This document shows positions 17,637 through 28,962 of a DNA stretch of 64,000 nucleotides, in pieces; the first letter of the stretch is position 1, and every line of letters starts with the position of its first letter. Where the stretch lies: NCBI GenBank assembly GCA_033065855.1, contig JAVXUO010000997.1, positions 1 through 64,000 of the forward strand, written 5' to 3'. This stretch comes from Escallonia rubra (lineage: Eukaryota; Streptophyta; Magnoliopsida; Escalloniales; Escalloniaceae). A program made the position numbers and the translations under genes. Under the pieces are notes generated by a model. The model searched no databases and was not told where the DNA came from. It saw only the letters and a list, made by a program, of their open reading frames with translations.

Positions 17637-20600
17637 ATGGCCAGCGAGGGCAACAAGAAGAGAAAACAACGCTATCTTCCCCACAACGTAAACCCCCTAT
17701 CCTTATGTATATGTATTACAAACAAACGAACTGACAAACACTGAATTGGGTTTATGCTAATATATGGGTGTGCGTGTGCCGTGTGTATTTTGCAGAAACC
17801 AGTGAAGAAGGGAGGGTACCCATTACGGCCAGGAGTGCAGGGATTCTTTATAACTTGCGATGGTGGCAGGGAGCGCCAAGCAGCTCATGAAGCCATCAAC
17901 GTTCTTGATTCTGTACGCCCCTTTTCGTCTTTCTCTATCAATATGCACCCTTTTCACTTCATTCTTCTTTTGGGTATATAAGCTTTCCATGCTTCTCCCT
18001 TTGCAATTTCCAATCTGGGTATATTGTTTTTTGCCGTAGTGCTTGTACTATTTGACTTTATTGAACATCTATGGTAGAATTTGAACACTGAAGTATTGAA
18101 TTGAAATAGTAGAAATTCAAATTAAGTAAGTATTGCTTGACAAGTCAGAATTGGGTAAGAACAATCGATTAAGGCTTTACATGTGCAAATTTTATTCTAG
18201 AAATGCACAAAAGAAGTCAAATGATACAGCCATTGTTGAACTGAGGGTATATTCAATCGTATAAAAGTTTGCTCTATCTTTAGAGGAAGAAACTATTTTT
18301 ATTCTTTCATCTGTCAGAAAAATAGAAAAAAAACCTGCCAAGGCTAGGTTAGTGGGGTCGTTACATTTAGGCTGGGATATCTCCGTAGGATTGGGGAGGA
18401 AGAAACTATCTTACTTTGACTGAATGTGCTTGTCGTCAAGATTAAACAGGAAACAAAAACAAAGTAGCGAAGTTTTGCTTTATTAATATGCTGCATAAAG
18501 TGTAAAGTTCTTTGAAGAAAGGCATACTGATAATCTACTATTTGCGTTGCCTTTGGCGTGGATGGAAAGCAGGTCTAGTGTTCTTGGGTTTAAGCGACGA
18601 GTGAGTTCAGGCACAATTTGTTTCTAGCAATGAACCATAAGTTAGAGTGTCTCTCTTGTGCACTCAACAATTCTGTGGTTAAAACTCATTTCTTGTATGA
18701 TATTGTAAAAGAGAAGTTGAGTTTGTGTACTGAGAGTAGTTGACTAGATCCTTTATAGATGAGATTACGTCATGTCTTTAATTCGGTGTGAAATGCTTAT
18801 CGGCAAAAGGCAGACACATATCAGTTTATGTTATATATAGTTTCATCACAGTATGATCTCTCGCTAAACAGGCCCTGTTCTGAAGTCCGTATGGATTAAC
18901 ATGTATAAAGTCGGTTGTACTCTTTACGTCTGGCTGTTATAGTCTGCCAGAGGGTAATAACTACACCTCTTTATCCATGTACACACCGTCTTGCATCACT
19001 ACCCCCTAATGTTGGACAACTTTATAGATTTGGAATAGTGTGGCTTCAAGATAGTATTTGGTGTCAAATTTTCAATTATGAAATTGTTATTTTTAGAATC
19101 TACCTAAGTGGGAAAGATTTATAGGTGTTTCCGTTAAGTGTTTGTTGTAAGAATTTCAGAATTGCGCATGCAGAAAACTTTTAAGATCAAAGCTTTAGGT
19201 TTTAACTTCAAGTAAATGACGGAGTATGCATGTTGATTACAAAATAGATAGAGAAATGGAAGGGAAACACGTTTGTGGTCTGTTCTTTAAGCAATTAAAG
19301 TTTAACTAATAGTGTACTGGCTGATTAACATGATAATGCATCTTCCTAATAAGCATTGAACAACTTACATTATTTTGTGAACAATTTCAAAAAAGACTGA
19401 TCATCAATGGCACCAAAATGATCAGCCAGTTGAGCTTCCATAAGCGCCACATAATCGTCGAGCTGTTGATATTGTGTTTCTGGTTTGTGTAACTCATATG
19501 GGCAGCCACAAAATGGATCGTTGCGCCGGCAACTTAGCTCAGTGGCGAAGTTAAGTGAAATGGTAGCAATGGATCGTTGCAGGCTCTAAATACCAATTGC
19601 AATTAATTGGTGGGATCCGATACTAAATTGTGAAGATACTACTGAATTAAGCTAAGTTTCAACACAAATTTAAGAGAAATGGAGAAAAGTAGATGAATTA
19701 GCCATGGGAGGAGATAGAGAGACAAATTCAATTATAACTGTTTCAGTCACACCCTCTTTGTGACTACAGCCTCCCTTCTATTTCCTTAGAAGCTTGGAAA
19801 AGTAAACAAATAAATTGCTGACAGCTGGAGAAAAAGTAACAGTATAAAAAAACTCTAGAAATCACGTGCTCCTTTGCTTGGTCACATGCTAGCCACTAAA
19901 TGGGATTTGTTTGTGCTGTTAGGTGTGTGTGGCAGTTTGATCCTCACTGTGGGGGGCCTCCTTGTGACATTTTATGGCAGCACATGTTCAATGTACAAGT
20001 TAGGTATTTGTTTGTGTAAATGATGTATGGACTATTTGTGCGTTGATCATCCAATTTCTTGCATATGCTCCTATAAGCCCTCCTTGGAAAGGGAAGAAAG
20101 ACTTATTTTCAGTTTTCATTATTGGTGATGGATCCCTTAGTTCTTTAAGTTCTACCTTTGAATTGTTATGAGAAGTTATTAAACACATAAAAGAAAAAGC
20201 TTTAAAGTTCAGATCTTGGATTTGAAGTATTCAACTTGGATAGTTAATTGATTACTGTAATAATTTCCGTGAAATTGACTCAATATATTCAATGCGTCAC
20301 ACAATTTTTGGAGGTCAATACCATCTTACTTTCTTCTCTCACTTTTGTTTTGTGCGGTAGTTTTATGAAGAGCTAGTTCATGGAGCGAACTTTGACGTGA
20401 AGCATGCAGCTATACCAGATAAGCCCTCTAATAAAAAAATCAAATTCACATATTCCGACGACGACGACGACGACGACGACGATGATGATGCTGATGATGT
20501 TGATCAGAAAGGTGACAGTGCTGGCAAAGGAAAATCCAATACTTTTGTTGACAGTTCTGCCAATCAAGAAAGCTTAACTATCGAAAAGGCACAAGCTCAT

Positions 20601-23600
20601 AAAGAGGAAGGTATATCCTGTGCCAGTCAAGTAAAAGCTACTCTGGATGATGATAAGGAAGGGAAGAGTGATGAAAATCAAGAAGTTCAGGTTGAGGACC
20701 AACCAACAAAGAAGCTATCAACATGTGATAAAGTCATATGTGATAAGAAGGAAGAGAAGTCTATTGACAAGTTAATTGAAGCTGAACTTGAGGAATTAAA
20801 AGACAGGAGCAAGGTGAGTCCATGCTCTTTTCTGAACTTGAAAAGAGCATTTTTTTTTAACTTAAAGATGGCATGATTTGATTTGAAGACTTAATGCTTC
20901 TTATTATTTTTTACCTTATTGTGCTTCAGTTCATGATACTCTTGATTAAGTAGGGTAAATTGCACTTCTCAAACTTCAAGGCCGGGGTTTTTTTTATTTA
21001 GCCTTGAGAATATAACTTGGCCTCGAAGTCCCTTAAGTATTGGAGAAATGTTAAAGCATCATATACATTGTTGGGCCCATGCTCTATGAAATTAAGCTTT
21101 TAAAGCAGATTGTTATTTAACATGATATCAGAGCCCTCATTGCGCAAGGTATTCGGTTTGATTCTTCTTGCGAGCGTATTTGATCTCCCTTAATAATAAT
21201 GCAATACTGCAATTTGCACTCTGTTTCTTTGTACCCATGGTGATAGTACACCTTGATTTGTCTCTCCATGTGCAATCGGGGGCTTGAATGTGTGGGGAAG
21301 TGTTAAAGTATAATATACGTTGTTGGACGAATTCTCTGCCAACTTAAGCTTATAGAGCAAATGGTAACTTATCATGAAATATAGTGCGGCCTTTTTGTCG
21401 GCATCTGCTTAAATAAAGATGGAAGATAGTTCTGACGTGCACCTGACCTATTCTAATTATTCCTTCCGGGAAAAGTAGGCCTTTCCGCCACAACTGAGCC
21501 TCTACGCACCAACACCGACAGAATTGGCAGCAGCTCGTCGACTGAAAGGCCTACAACAAAGGTGATTGGCAGAGGTTGACTTAAGGCTACTGACCAAGAT
21601 GAGGGACAATGTCCCCGCCAAGATCATAGTTGATCGACGTCTTGTGGATGACGTGATATTTGGTGTCGTCGTCATTTTTGTGAAAGTGATGTGCGCAACA
21701 ATTTCCACTGGTATTCGAGCAAGGGAGAGCAGGGAAGTTCAACTGGTGTTTGTCAAGACTATTGGTGTTTTTTTTTTTGGACTAACATTGCATAACCAAG
21801 GAGATGAAAGGAATATTATGGAAGGCAGTGGCTGGAGTTTAGAGGCTGAAAATCTCGGTTGATCTTGCAGGTTCGTATGGGTTGGGAATGGTGGTATGAC
21901 TTTGGCAGGAAATTGTGGAGCCGCTGCCAGCCAGTGCTATACATTTGTGTGCACACACAATATGATACGTTCTAGTTGAAAGAAACTTCTGACAGCAAAA
22001 TTTCTAGTCGTTGTATGATATGGTCTATAAAAGCAGTATAGCATGTGTATCCTCAAGTTTTGTCACTGGAGTTCTTCCTGCTTGGGAGCCTATTTATGCC
22101 TTCTTCATATTTCATAGAGATGAAGGGAGGTATGCTAGGAGGAAGAGATATATCCACCATTAAGTTTTGCTTCTAAAGAGAGAATTTTAGGAAACCTCCA
22201 TTTCAGAAAAGTAAAAATAAGGGGTGAAGTTTTGGCACAATGCGCAACATGGATCAAAACCATTCTGAATGTCCCCAGGCCTGTCTGAAACTATGTTACG
22301 TGGACTCGGTACAAGTGTCCGGGTAGGACACGTCACCAGGTGTCGGATTCGTCTAATTTTAAAGAACAAGACACGAGGACATGGCAAAATGTTCGTAGCT
22401 ATGATTACTTTTTAGTAATTTTTAAGGTAAAATGGTGTTTATATGAAGCATATGGTTGTAAGTAGAAGTTGTCTCATCTCAAAGTAAACAAATTAAATGG
22501 AACACTATAAGATAGTGCTTATAGTGGCATATCCAATTAGATGTGTCGGACACTTATCCCGTATTCATGTCCAAGTGCCAAGTGTTTGACACATGTACTT
22601 CATGCATTCTAAAGAGGCCATGTAGCATGTCTGAAGGCCTTTGTTGCAGGCTACGTGCTTTATTCAGGAGAGCAGTCCATTCAGTGACTGGATTAAGTCG
22701 AGTCGAGTTGCACTAAATAAAACTGAAAACAGTGAAATAGACAAGGGATCAACAAGATCTGTCTTATTAAACTAATAAAACGAAAACAAGGAACAAATTT
22801 GTTTGGTGTTGTGTGTATGGAAGTATGCTTCAGTTTCTTTTTGATTTTTGTTGTAACGACTCTTTAACAAGTGAAGCTAGTGGATTTAGCATAGAAACTA
22901 AATAGGAGAGTCACACATTGTCCTGCTCATGTCTACTGTTTTTGCTTTTTGGTTCTCTTGTGCTGGTAACGTATTTTTGTCCTAAGTATGTCTCGTCTTC
23001 TGCTGAATAATCTAGTGTATGTGTGTGTATGCATATGCATATTTCTCCAAACAGAGACGTTTCAACAACCTTGATTCAGGCTGCAATGGTGTTGTCTTTG
23101 TCCAAATGCCTAAGAGAGATGGAGATCCCAGTCCCAAAGATATAGTTCAATACATGATAACATCTATTGCCTCGACAAGGAAACACATATCAAGGTTCAT
23201 CTTTCCTTCAAAATTAATTGCTATGGTTGTTATCCTATCCATGCACATATGATTCACTTTTCTATGGCGGACCAAATTGTGTCCCTTATTCATCAGATTC
23301 ATTTTAAGAGTGCTACCGGTTGAAGTAACATGCTATCCGTCCGAAGAAGAAATCTCCGGAGCAATCAAACCTCTTATTGCTCGATACTTTCCTGTGGAAA
23401 CTCAGACCCCGTATAAGGTACCATCATTTAACATTGTTTAGAGCCGTATTAAGTACAATGTATAATGTACTCCAGTTATTATATGGGCTTCTAAAAACTT
23501 TCCTCGTGGCTGATGTTTCTTTTCAATTTTTCATTAAGGAAGTTATTCTTTTCTCAAATTAACTCGTTTGCCTTGTGTTGATTGTGCTGTAAAGGCCAGG

Positions 23601-24655
23601 AATCATAGTCATACTAGTTCATTCTATGGATTCACTATACTCAGTTTGTATCCATGCTGAATAAGCATATGCAAGATTTAGTGTCTGTTTTCATTCAAAG
23701 GAATAATGGAAACTGAAAAAAATGGTACAAACCGTAAAAATGTTCTACAACGTCATTGTCTGTAATGGTATTGTTTTTGGAGTTGCATGCACCATATAAG
23801 TCCCTAAAGGATTTGCTGAATTGGTTCCCTAAAGTCCTTGAAATTGGTTCTCTAAAATTTAGGGGCTTGTGGTGCATTTTCTGCTGTGTCCGTTGTGTTT
23901 GACTTGGCTCTATCAAAGTGCATTTTGGTTGAATGTTAAACATTTTGGAATGCAAGAGATGAAAGAATTTTCTTGCTTGTTTGATCTTCTGTTGCAGTTT
24001 GCTGTATTGTACGAAGCTCGTGCAAATACTGGTATTGATAGAATGAAAATCATCAATGCAGTAGCCAAGTCTGTTCCTGGACCCCATAAAGTTGATCTAA
24101 ACAATCCTGATAGGAACATTGTGGTTCAAATTGCCAAGGTAAGAAAGCACGGCCCCTGTACAATTTGGATTTCTTTATCAGTGTTTATTAGATAACCTTG
24201 ATGAAGGAAAATGATTCCTGTGGTCAAACTCAAAGTAGCTTTAGTTGGGAATTTCTTCTTATCATCTTTTGATTTAGGCCAGTTAAAGTCTTGTTCATCT
24301 GAGCTAGCGTAAGATATCAAAACAAAATTCTTAAAAAAGAAAAAAATAAAGAAAAGAAACTATCAAAGCATCAAAAAGATATATTGGGAAGGAAAAGTGG
24401 TTGATTCAGTTTTTCTCGGCTACAAGCAATTTAACAACTTTATTTGTGATTGCATATTAGGAGCATATTAGGAGCATCATTGCTGTCAAATAGTTCTCGG
24501 ATGTATTAGCGTTACCCCATCTTACTATCTCCGCATCTACGACATGTCAAATAATGACTTTTATATTTCAGACGGTATGCTCAATCGGGGTTGTTGAGAA
24601 ATACAAGCAATTGGCCAAGTACAATGTGAGGCAACTAACGTCATCCGAAAAGTAG
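17637..24655 (+). CDS. THUMPD1: THUMP domain protein, THUMPD1/TAN1-like tRNA acetylation cofactor; seven exons
   Basis: Predicted exons: 17637-17687, 17796-17912, 20361-20813, 23055-23194, 23297-23417, 23998-24138 and 24572-24655, in frame throughout, giving 368 residues. The family (yeast Tan1, animal THUMPD1) binds tRNA and delivers it to the Kre33/NAT10 acetyltransferase for N4-acetylcytidine formation; it has no catalytic site of its own. The N-terminus is basic (NKKRKQRYLP), followed by the family's YPLRPGVQGFFITCDGGRE and AAHEAINVLDS segment. Exon 3 holds a variable acidic linker with an 11-Asp run and Lys/Glu-rich sequence. Exons 4-7 carry the THUMP region: GCNGVVFVQMP, SRFILRVLPVEVTC, YFPVETQTPYKFAVLYEAR and the terminal VVQIAKTVCSIGVVEKYKQL. 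The ATG at 17637 gives the expected short basic start. Introns 2 and 3 (each over 2 kb) contain LTR-related fragments. The gene converges on the E2 gene, about 950 bp between stop codons. Confidence 0.92.
19480..19810 (-). mobile_element. Antisense LTR-retrotransposon scrap in THUMPD1 intron 2
   Basis: GGCTCTAAATACCAATTG at about 19580 resembles the reverse complement of the initiator-Met tRNA primer-binding site (TGGTATCAGAGC) and is followed by GGTGGGATCCGATACT, a common LTR-junction context in plants. No paired LTR was found and the limits are rough. Confidence 0.4.
20457..20500 (+). repeat. GAC/GAT codon repeat encoding a poly-Asp run
   Basis: A (GAC)n tract followed by GAT codons inside exon 3 of the THUMP gene encodes 11 consecutive Asp, then ADD. 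Repeats of this type vary in length between alleles. Confidence 0.9.
21035..21375 (+). mobile_element. Candidate TRIM (tiny LTR retroelement) in THUMPD1 intron 3
   Basis: Two diverged direct repeats of about 84 bp lie at 21035-21121 and 21291-21375. Both run GTTAAAG..ATATAC.TTGTTGG, then ..TTAAGCTT..AG.GCA.AT.GTTA. Immediately after the first comes TGATATCAGAGCCC, close to the initiator-Met tRNA primer-binding site; a G-rich CAATCGGGGGCTTG lies just before the second, where a polypurine tract is expected. There is no coding capacity. Total length (about 340 bp) fits the TRIM class. Confidence 0.6.
22285..22625. repeat. GTGTCGGACAC-type dispersed repeat in THUMPD1 intron 3
   Basis: TATGTTACGTGGACTCGG and several GTGTC/GACAC motifs near the left side, and GTGTCGGACACTTATCCC near the right, make a partly self-complementary repeat. 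The same motif family appears in an array at 39313-40127 and as a short piece at 55805-55865. Confidence 0.45.
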
Positions 24656-25601
24656 CCTCTGGATGGTGGTGACTGCATTTGGAGAAGCTTCTGGGGTTTT
24701 CAAAATCGAGATGTTTGTTTATTGATAAGAGAAACCAAAGCTGAAAACCCTGTGGATTGTTTTGATTTATCTCAATAGACGAGCGTTAATATTTGCAGGC
24801 TCCATGATGTAGTTGAGCAAAAATTGTAGGTTGAGCGTTAATATATTTGCAGGCTCCATGGTTCGAAACAAAATTGTAGGTTGAGCAAATATCTTGTGAT
24901 ATACGCCTCGTGATTTTGCACTTGACTCAGACCTGTTAAGTATTGTAGGGTGCCTTTTTTTCCAGACATTTTATTCTTATTATTGTTAATTGATTTGTAT
25001 TATTTCCTTTTGTCCTGGCGATCGAATTCCCCTTTACCCCAATTCACATTATTGTTATTGTGGCTTTTTAGTTTGATATATCTAACTGCAATTCAAATAA
25101 CATTCTCGCGAGTTTGCACTTTGAATGTTTTTTCAAGTAAATGTTGGGCACTTAAATTTGACACATCTTATTTCTCTCGCTGTTTCAACAGCTATCAAGA
25201 AGGCCCTAGGATGGGACACCTTGAATTCCCCCTGGTCATAGAACATGTAATAAGCCCATTGCGTTAGCTCTCCAAAGCTTAAATGCGTCTTTATACTGGA
25301 CATAACAATCAGCATGCAGTTTACAAGTTCATCATGGCTAGTGGGGCTTTCCAATTCAAGCAGGACACACACACACACACACAACACGAACACACTGAAG
25401 CAGAATTTAAGGTAAAATCGTTAAAGATCCTGTGTCTGCCTAAAAAGAAAGCATATAAATCTCCTTGTCTGTGTTAAGACAATCAAGAGAATAAGGGAGA
25501 AAATGATGGATAAAGGATTCCTAATCTCTTCACTTTGCTTCCCTCTTAAGGAGAAATAACTTTGTGCCCAATGCCAAACACCTTTCATCACATCCATAAA
25601 G
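24656..25601. other. 3' UTRs between convergent genes; 52-bp direct repeat
   Basis: This spacer holds the 3' ends of the THUMP and E2 genes. GAGCGTTAAT..TTTGCAGGCTCCATG occurs at 24781 and again at 24833, followed each time by ATTGTAGGTTGAGC: a two-copy tandem repeat of 52 bp. A short (CA)n lies at 25368-25383. Nothing else is recognised. Confidence 0.6.
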
Positions 25602-27195
25602 CTAGGCACTTGGCTTGTATAGTTTCTGCACCATCTTCCTGTATTCTGCACGACAGGAACTTAGAAAAGTTAGTTGATGCAAAGTTACACCAAGGGGCAC
25701 ATACAAACCATAGAACAGTGGATGGTACCTTCTTGATTCTCCCAAAGTGCTGCTGCTTGGGTGTTCAGAGGTGAGCTTGTATTTGGCTCTAAATTTCCAC
25801 ACCAAAGAAAAAACAGAACAAAGGGTTTCCAGTAAGTAAATATCAGAATAATTTGCTGCAGGTACAGCTTTAGAAAAAAATTCAAATATTGATTAAGTAC
25901 CTCCAAGAAGAGACTGTATAGAAAGCAGTATGGTTCTCACATCATAAGCAGATGACCATTTATCCTACAAATTAGTACAGCTTGTCACCATTATATGTCA
26001 TAACATCGAGAAAACAATCACTGAGAAATTGAACAATCAATTGCTACAATTACCTGTAGAATGTCCAAGCATATGTTTCCATAAACATCCACGTTGGGAT
26101 GGAAGACACCGGTCTCGAATTTCACCTTCGGAGGCTTGAAAGGGTAATCGGTCGGGAAGGAAAGGGTCAGCTTATATTCTGTTCCTTCAAAAACTGTATC
26201 TTTGCTTCCAGTAATTGTTCCTTTCCAGCAGAATATGTTGTCATCCTCAGGAAATGCAGATATCCCGGAATCACCACTCATCTGAAAAATTGATCCAAAA
26301 CAATTGAACCCAAATCACTAGCTATTTTTTCAAGGCACTATTTGAATAGGAAATTCTCAAAGATAATTGATAAATGACACAGGGAATCCAAATACATCTT
26401 TCTTACCATTAGAGCCATAAGTTCAGACTGCAACCTGTAGTTTTGTAAAAAGGTAGAACAGGAAAGTTGAATCAGAAAACCACGTCCTACATACTGTATT
26501 GTGTGAAACATAAACAAGTTACCGAAAACACGGAAACTATCTCAGACAAGTAAACTGAAAACCAACCAAAAAGCATGAAATCAAAAAGTTAAAATGTCAC
26601 AGTTACTGCATACAAGCTACCAAGAACCAACAACCACCTGTTCATGATAAACAAGATAAAACAAAAGAAAAAACAAAAGAAGACATAAGTTTCTTAATAT
26701 CTCTAATCACTTCAAATTGAAAACAAACACAAGAATACCAGAACATGTAGCCCAAAATATGAAAAAGAAAAAAAAAAAAGACCTCCTATCTCATCCCCTT
26801 CCTGAATTTTATAGGAAATTGCAACATAATACAATTTTAGAAGAGAAAAGAAGCAGACTCAAATCTGATGGTGAAAAACAGTGTCGACAAATAAGACCCT
26901 AGCCGATTCACACTTATTCTTAACAAATCAAGATTAAATATGGAAATCGGCAAGAACCCACATAAAAAAAAAAATAACAAATAAGCCCATACGAAGACTG
27001 AGAAGTTGAACAAATCAAACAGAAAAGAATACCAATAAAGCCCAAGTGAAATCAGAGATTATAATACCTCTTAAGAACAGATTGAGTATCAACAGTCTTA
27101 GCCGTAGGGAGAGGCTGCTTCGCGGCGGTCGTAGCCGGAACATTCGACGCCCTGTTGCTACTGTTATCTTGATTGTTTCTGGTCATTGTAGTCAT
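25602..27195 (-). CDS. UBC19/20: Ubiquitin-conjugating enzyme E2, UBC19/20 (UBE2C/E2-C) type; five exons
   Basis: Minus-strand exons: 27195-27068, 26434-26407, 26281-26054, 25964-25901 plus 25788-25729 (the fold's C-terminal half), and 25645-25602; total 183 residues, typical of the family. E2-C enzymes receive ubiquitin from E1 on a cysteine and work with the anaphase-promoting complex to mark mitotic cyclins for degradation. Residues 1-38 form a Ser/Asn-rich tail, then AAKQPLPTAKTVDTQSVLKR and LQSELMALM (helix 1). The core shows ISAFPEDDNIFCWKGTITG, YPFKPPKVKFET, the HPN motif (113-115) and NICLDILQ with the catalytic Cys near 123, then DKWSSAYDVRTILLSIQSLL and the terminal EEYRKMVQKLYKP. 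The start ATG at 27195 was chosen because it gives the family's N-terminal length; the frame stays open upstream. A GA microsatellite lies in the leader. Exon count is six if the 64- and 60-bp exons are counted separately, as the splice signals indicate. Confidence 0.93.
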
Positions 27196-27480
27196 CTTTA
27201 ACAAGACGAAGAAGGTCCCAACAAGTTGATTTCTCAAAATAATAGCACCACGAGAAAGAAAAAGAAGAAGAAGAAGAGGAAGAGAGAAAAATGGGGGCCC
27301 TCTTCTTCCTCTTCTGACAGAGAAATTGAGATTCAAGAATGGCAAAGAGAGAGAGAGAGAGAGAGAGAGTGATTGGATGAATGAATGAGCAGGTGAGAGG
27401 GTTTGTTATAAAAAGACGTTTTCTTTCTTTAAAAAAAATTCGCCTCAAAGGAAAATTTTGACCGTTGTGTGACGGCCAAA
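27196..27480 (-). promoter_or_regulatory. Leader and proximal promoter of the E2 gene, with a (GA)n tract
   Basis: A (GA)n/(CT)n run at 27344-27369 sits about 150 bp upstream of the start codon; such CT-rich leaders are common in plant genes. A weak TATA-like element (minus strand CTTTTTATAAC) lies at 27405-27415. No other motif was assigned. Confidence 0.4.
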
Positions 27481-28119
27481 AGGGTGATTATTTCACCAAC
27501 GGCTAGTTTTATTTTCAAACCTGTGTCTAGGGTTTGAGCCCCCGGCTGCATAAGGATTAACGAGTTTAGTTTAAGTATATTTGGCTTGTCATACGAATCA
27601 AAGTAGGTTTGGAGCTTGCAGAATTTATTTCAAATATTCAAATTTTGTAATTTAGAACATAACGAAAAAAGAAAAAGAAAAATTGAAATTGAAATTTTGT
27701 AATATTTGACTGAAGTTGTTTCCATAGCATAAAATCTCATAAAAGATGATTGAACTCCATGAGATTTGGATTTACTTCAATTAAACAATAGAAATTTTTT
27801 TGCTACTATGCTGGGTTGTTGGAAGATACCTACGATCTGTTGTATAGCAATAATTGATGGGCACAAATATTTTTAATGGCCTTTCTGCTAATACTTTCCG
27901 CGACAACTCTAAACAACAATTTTTTAGCTTGGGTAAATAAAACCACTAAAATCATTTGAAATGATAATTATTTGTCGCTCTAGGAGGGTTTTAGGTATCT
28001 TTCTATAAACTGAATAATAGCCAATATTTTTCTTTTAAAAAAATTATTTACTATCTTATCTTTCGTTGAATCTTTACACCCGACGAACCTATAAGTATCC
28101 TCTTAATTGCCGCTACGGC
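27481..28119. other. Intergenic AT-rich sequence
   Basis: No gene or defined element was seen. It separates the E2 promoter from the CCACCA-rich repeat tract. Confidence 0.4.
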
Positions 28120-28680
28120 TACACCATCTTTACTACCACCACCACCACGGTCACTATTACTGCCAGCATCACTTTACCGTCTCTGCCACCACCACTAGAT
28201 CATTACACCCACCACCATTGGACAATTACATCCACCATAACCGCCATACTGTTGTTATCATCATAAAACATGAAATCACAACCCCCAAAGTCACCACCAT
28301 CGTCAAATGTGTTACATCACTACTATTAACCCTAGGGTTATTTAACCTAGGATTATATTTGATTTTGATGATAATTAACATTGATGATTATGTTGTCTAA
28401 CATGCATTGAGTTGATGAAGCAATAGGAACAATCTCATACTCATGCAAATGGACAATTAGACGAGCAAATCGTTCAAAGACTCTCAACGGAACGCATCAA
28501 AGAAGGAATTCGTCGATTGAACTTTACTATGCTTTATTTCCTTCTTTGTAAACTAGACGTAGAGAGATGATCGTTACGATGGTTACGATGACTGTATACC
28601 TAGAACTTGCCCATAGGTTTCCCTTGCATGCATAAAAGTTTTTCATGCTTTAAAAACAAGGAAACTGCATTTTCAGGAAT

Positions 28681-28891
28681 GCAGTCGACTGCATTGGAAT
28701 GCAGTCGACTGCAAGTTGGGCAGTGAGGTATTACAGTCGACTGCATTGGAATGCAGTCGACTGCAATACTTCCAGTAGCCTATTACAGTCGACTGCAATG
28801 GATTACAGTCGACTGCAAGTTGGAAATTTGAATTTCCAACGGCTACTTTTGGGATTACAGTCGACTGCAATGGTGCATTACAGTCGACTGT
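28681..28891. repeat. Eight copies of the palindrome CAGTCGACTG in 52-bp double units
   Basis: Twelve-mers of the form (G/A)CAGTCGACTG(C/T) start at 28681, 28701, 28733, 28753, 28785, 28805, 28857 and 28880. The first six form three pairs with 20-bp spacing inside a pair and a 52-bp pair-to-pair period; the fourth pair is spaced by 23. Between pairs three and four lies another palindrome, TTGGAAATTTGAATTTCCAA (about 28820). The array ends 64 bp upstream of a TATA box. Confidence 0.95.
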
Positions 28892-28954
28892 ATTTACCGT
28901 TTGGCGCATTAAATGCCCTACCTAACTCCAAACGGTCATATTTATTCCCACCTC

Positions 28955-28962
28955 TATAAATA
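28955..28962 (+). promoter_or_regulatory. TATA box of the putative LTR promoter
   Basis: TATAAATA in the context CCTCTATAAATACTC lies downstream of the palindrome array, as expected at a U3/R border of a plant LTR. Confidence 0.5.

Noticed and set aside
17754-17981. 75-codon frame covering THUMPD1 exon 2
   Set aside because: Only 17796-17912 is exon; the rest reads through the flanking introns.
28066-28400. Thr/Pro/His-rich frames in the CCACCA tract
   Set aside because: They arise from degenerate triplet repeats and share no domain with known proteins.
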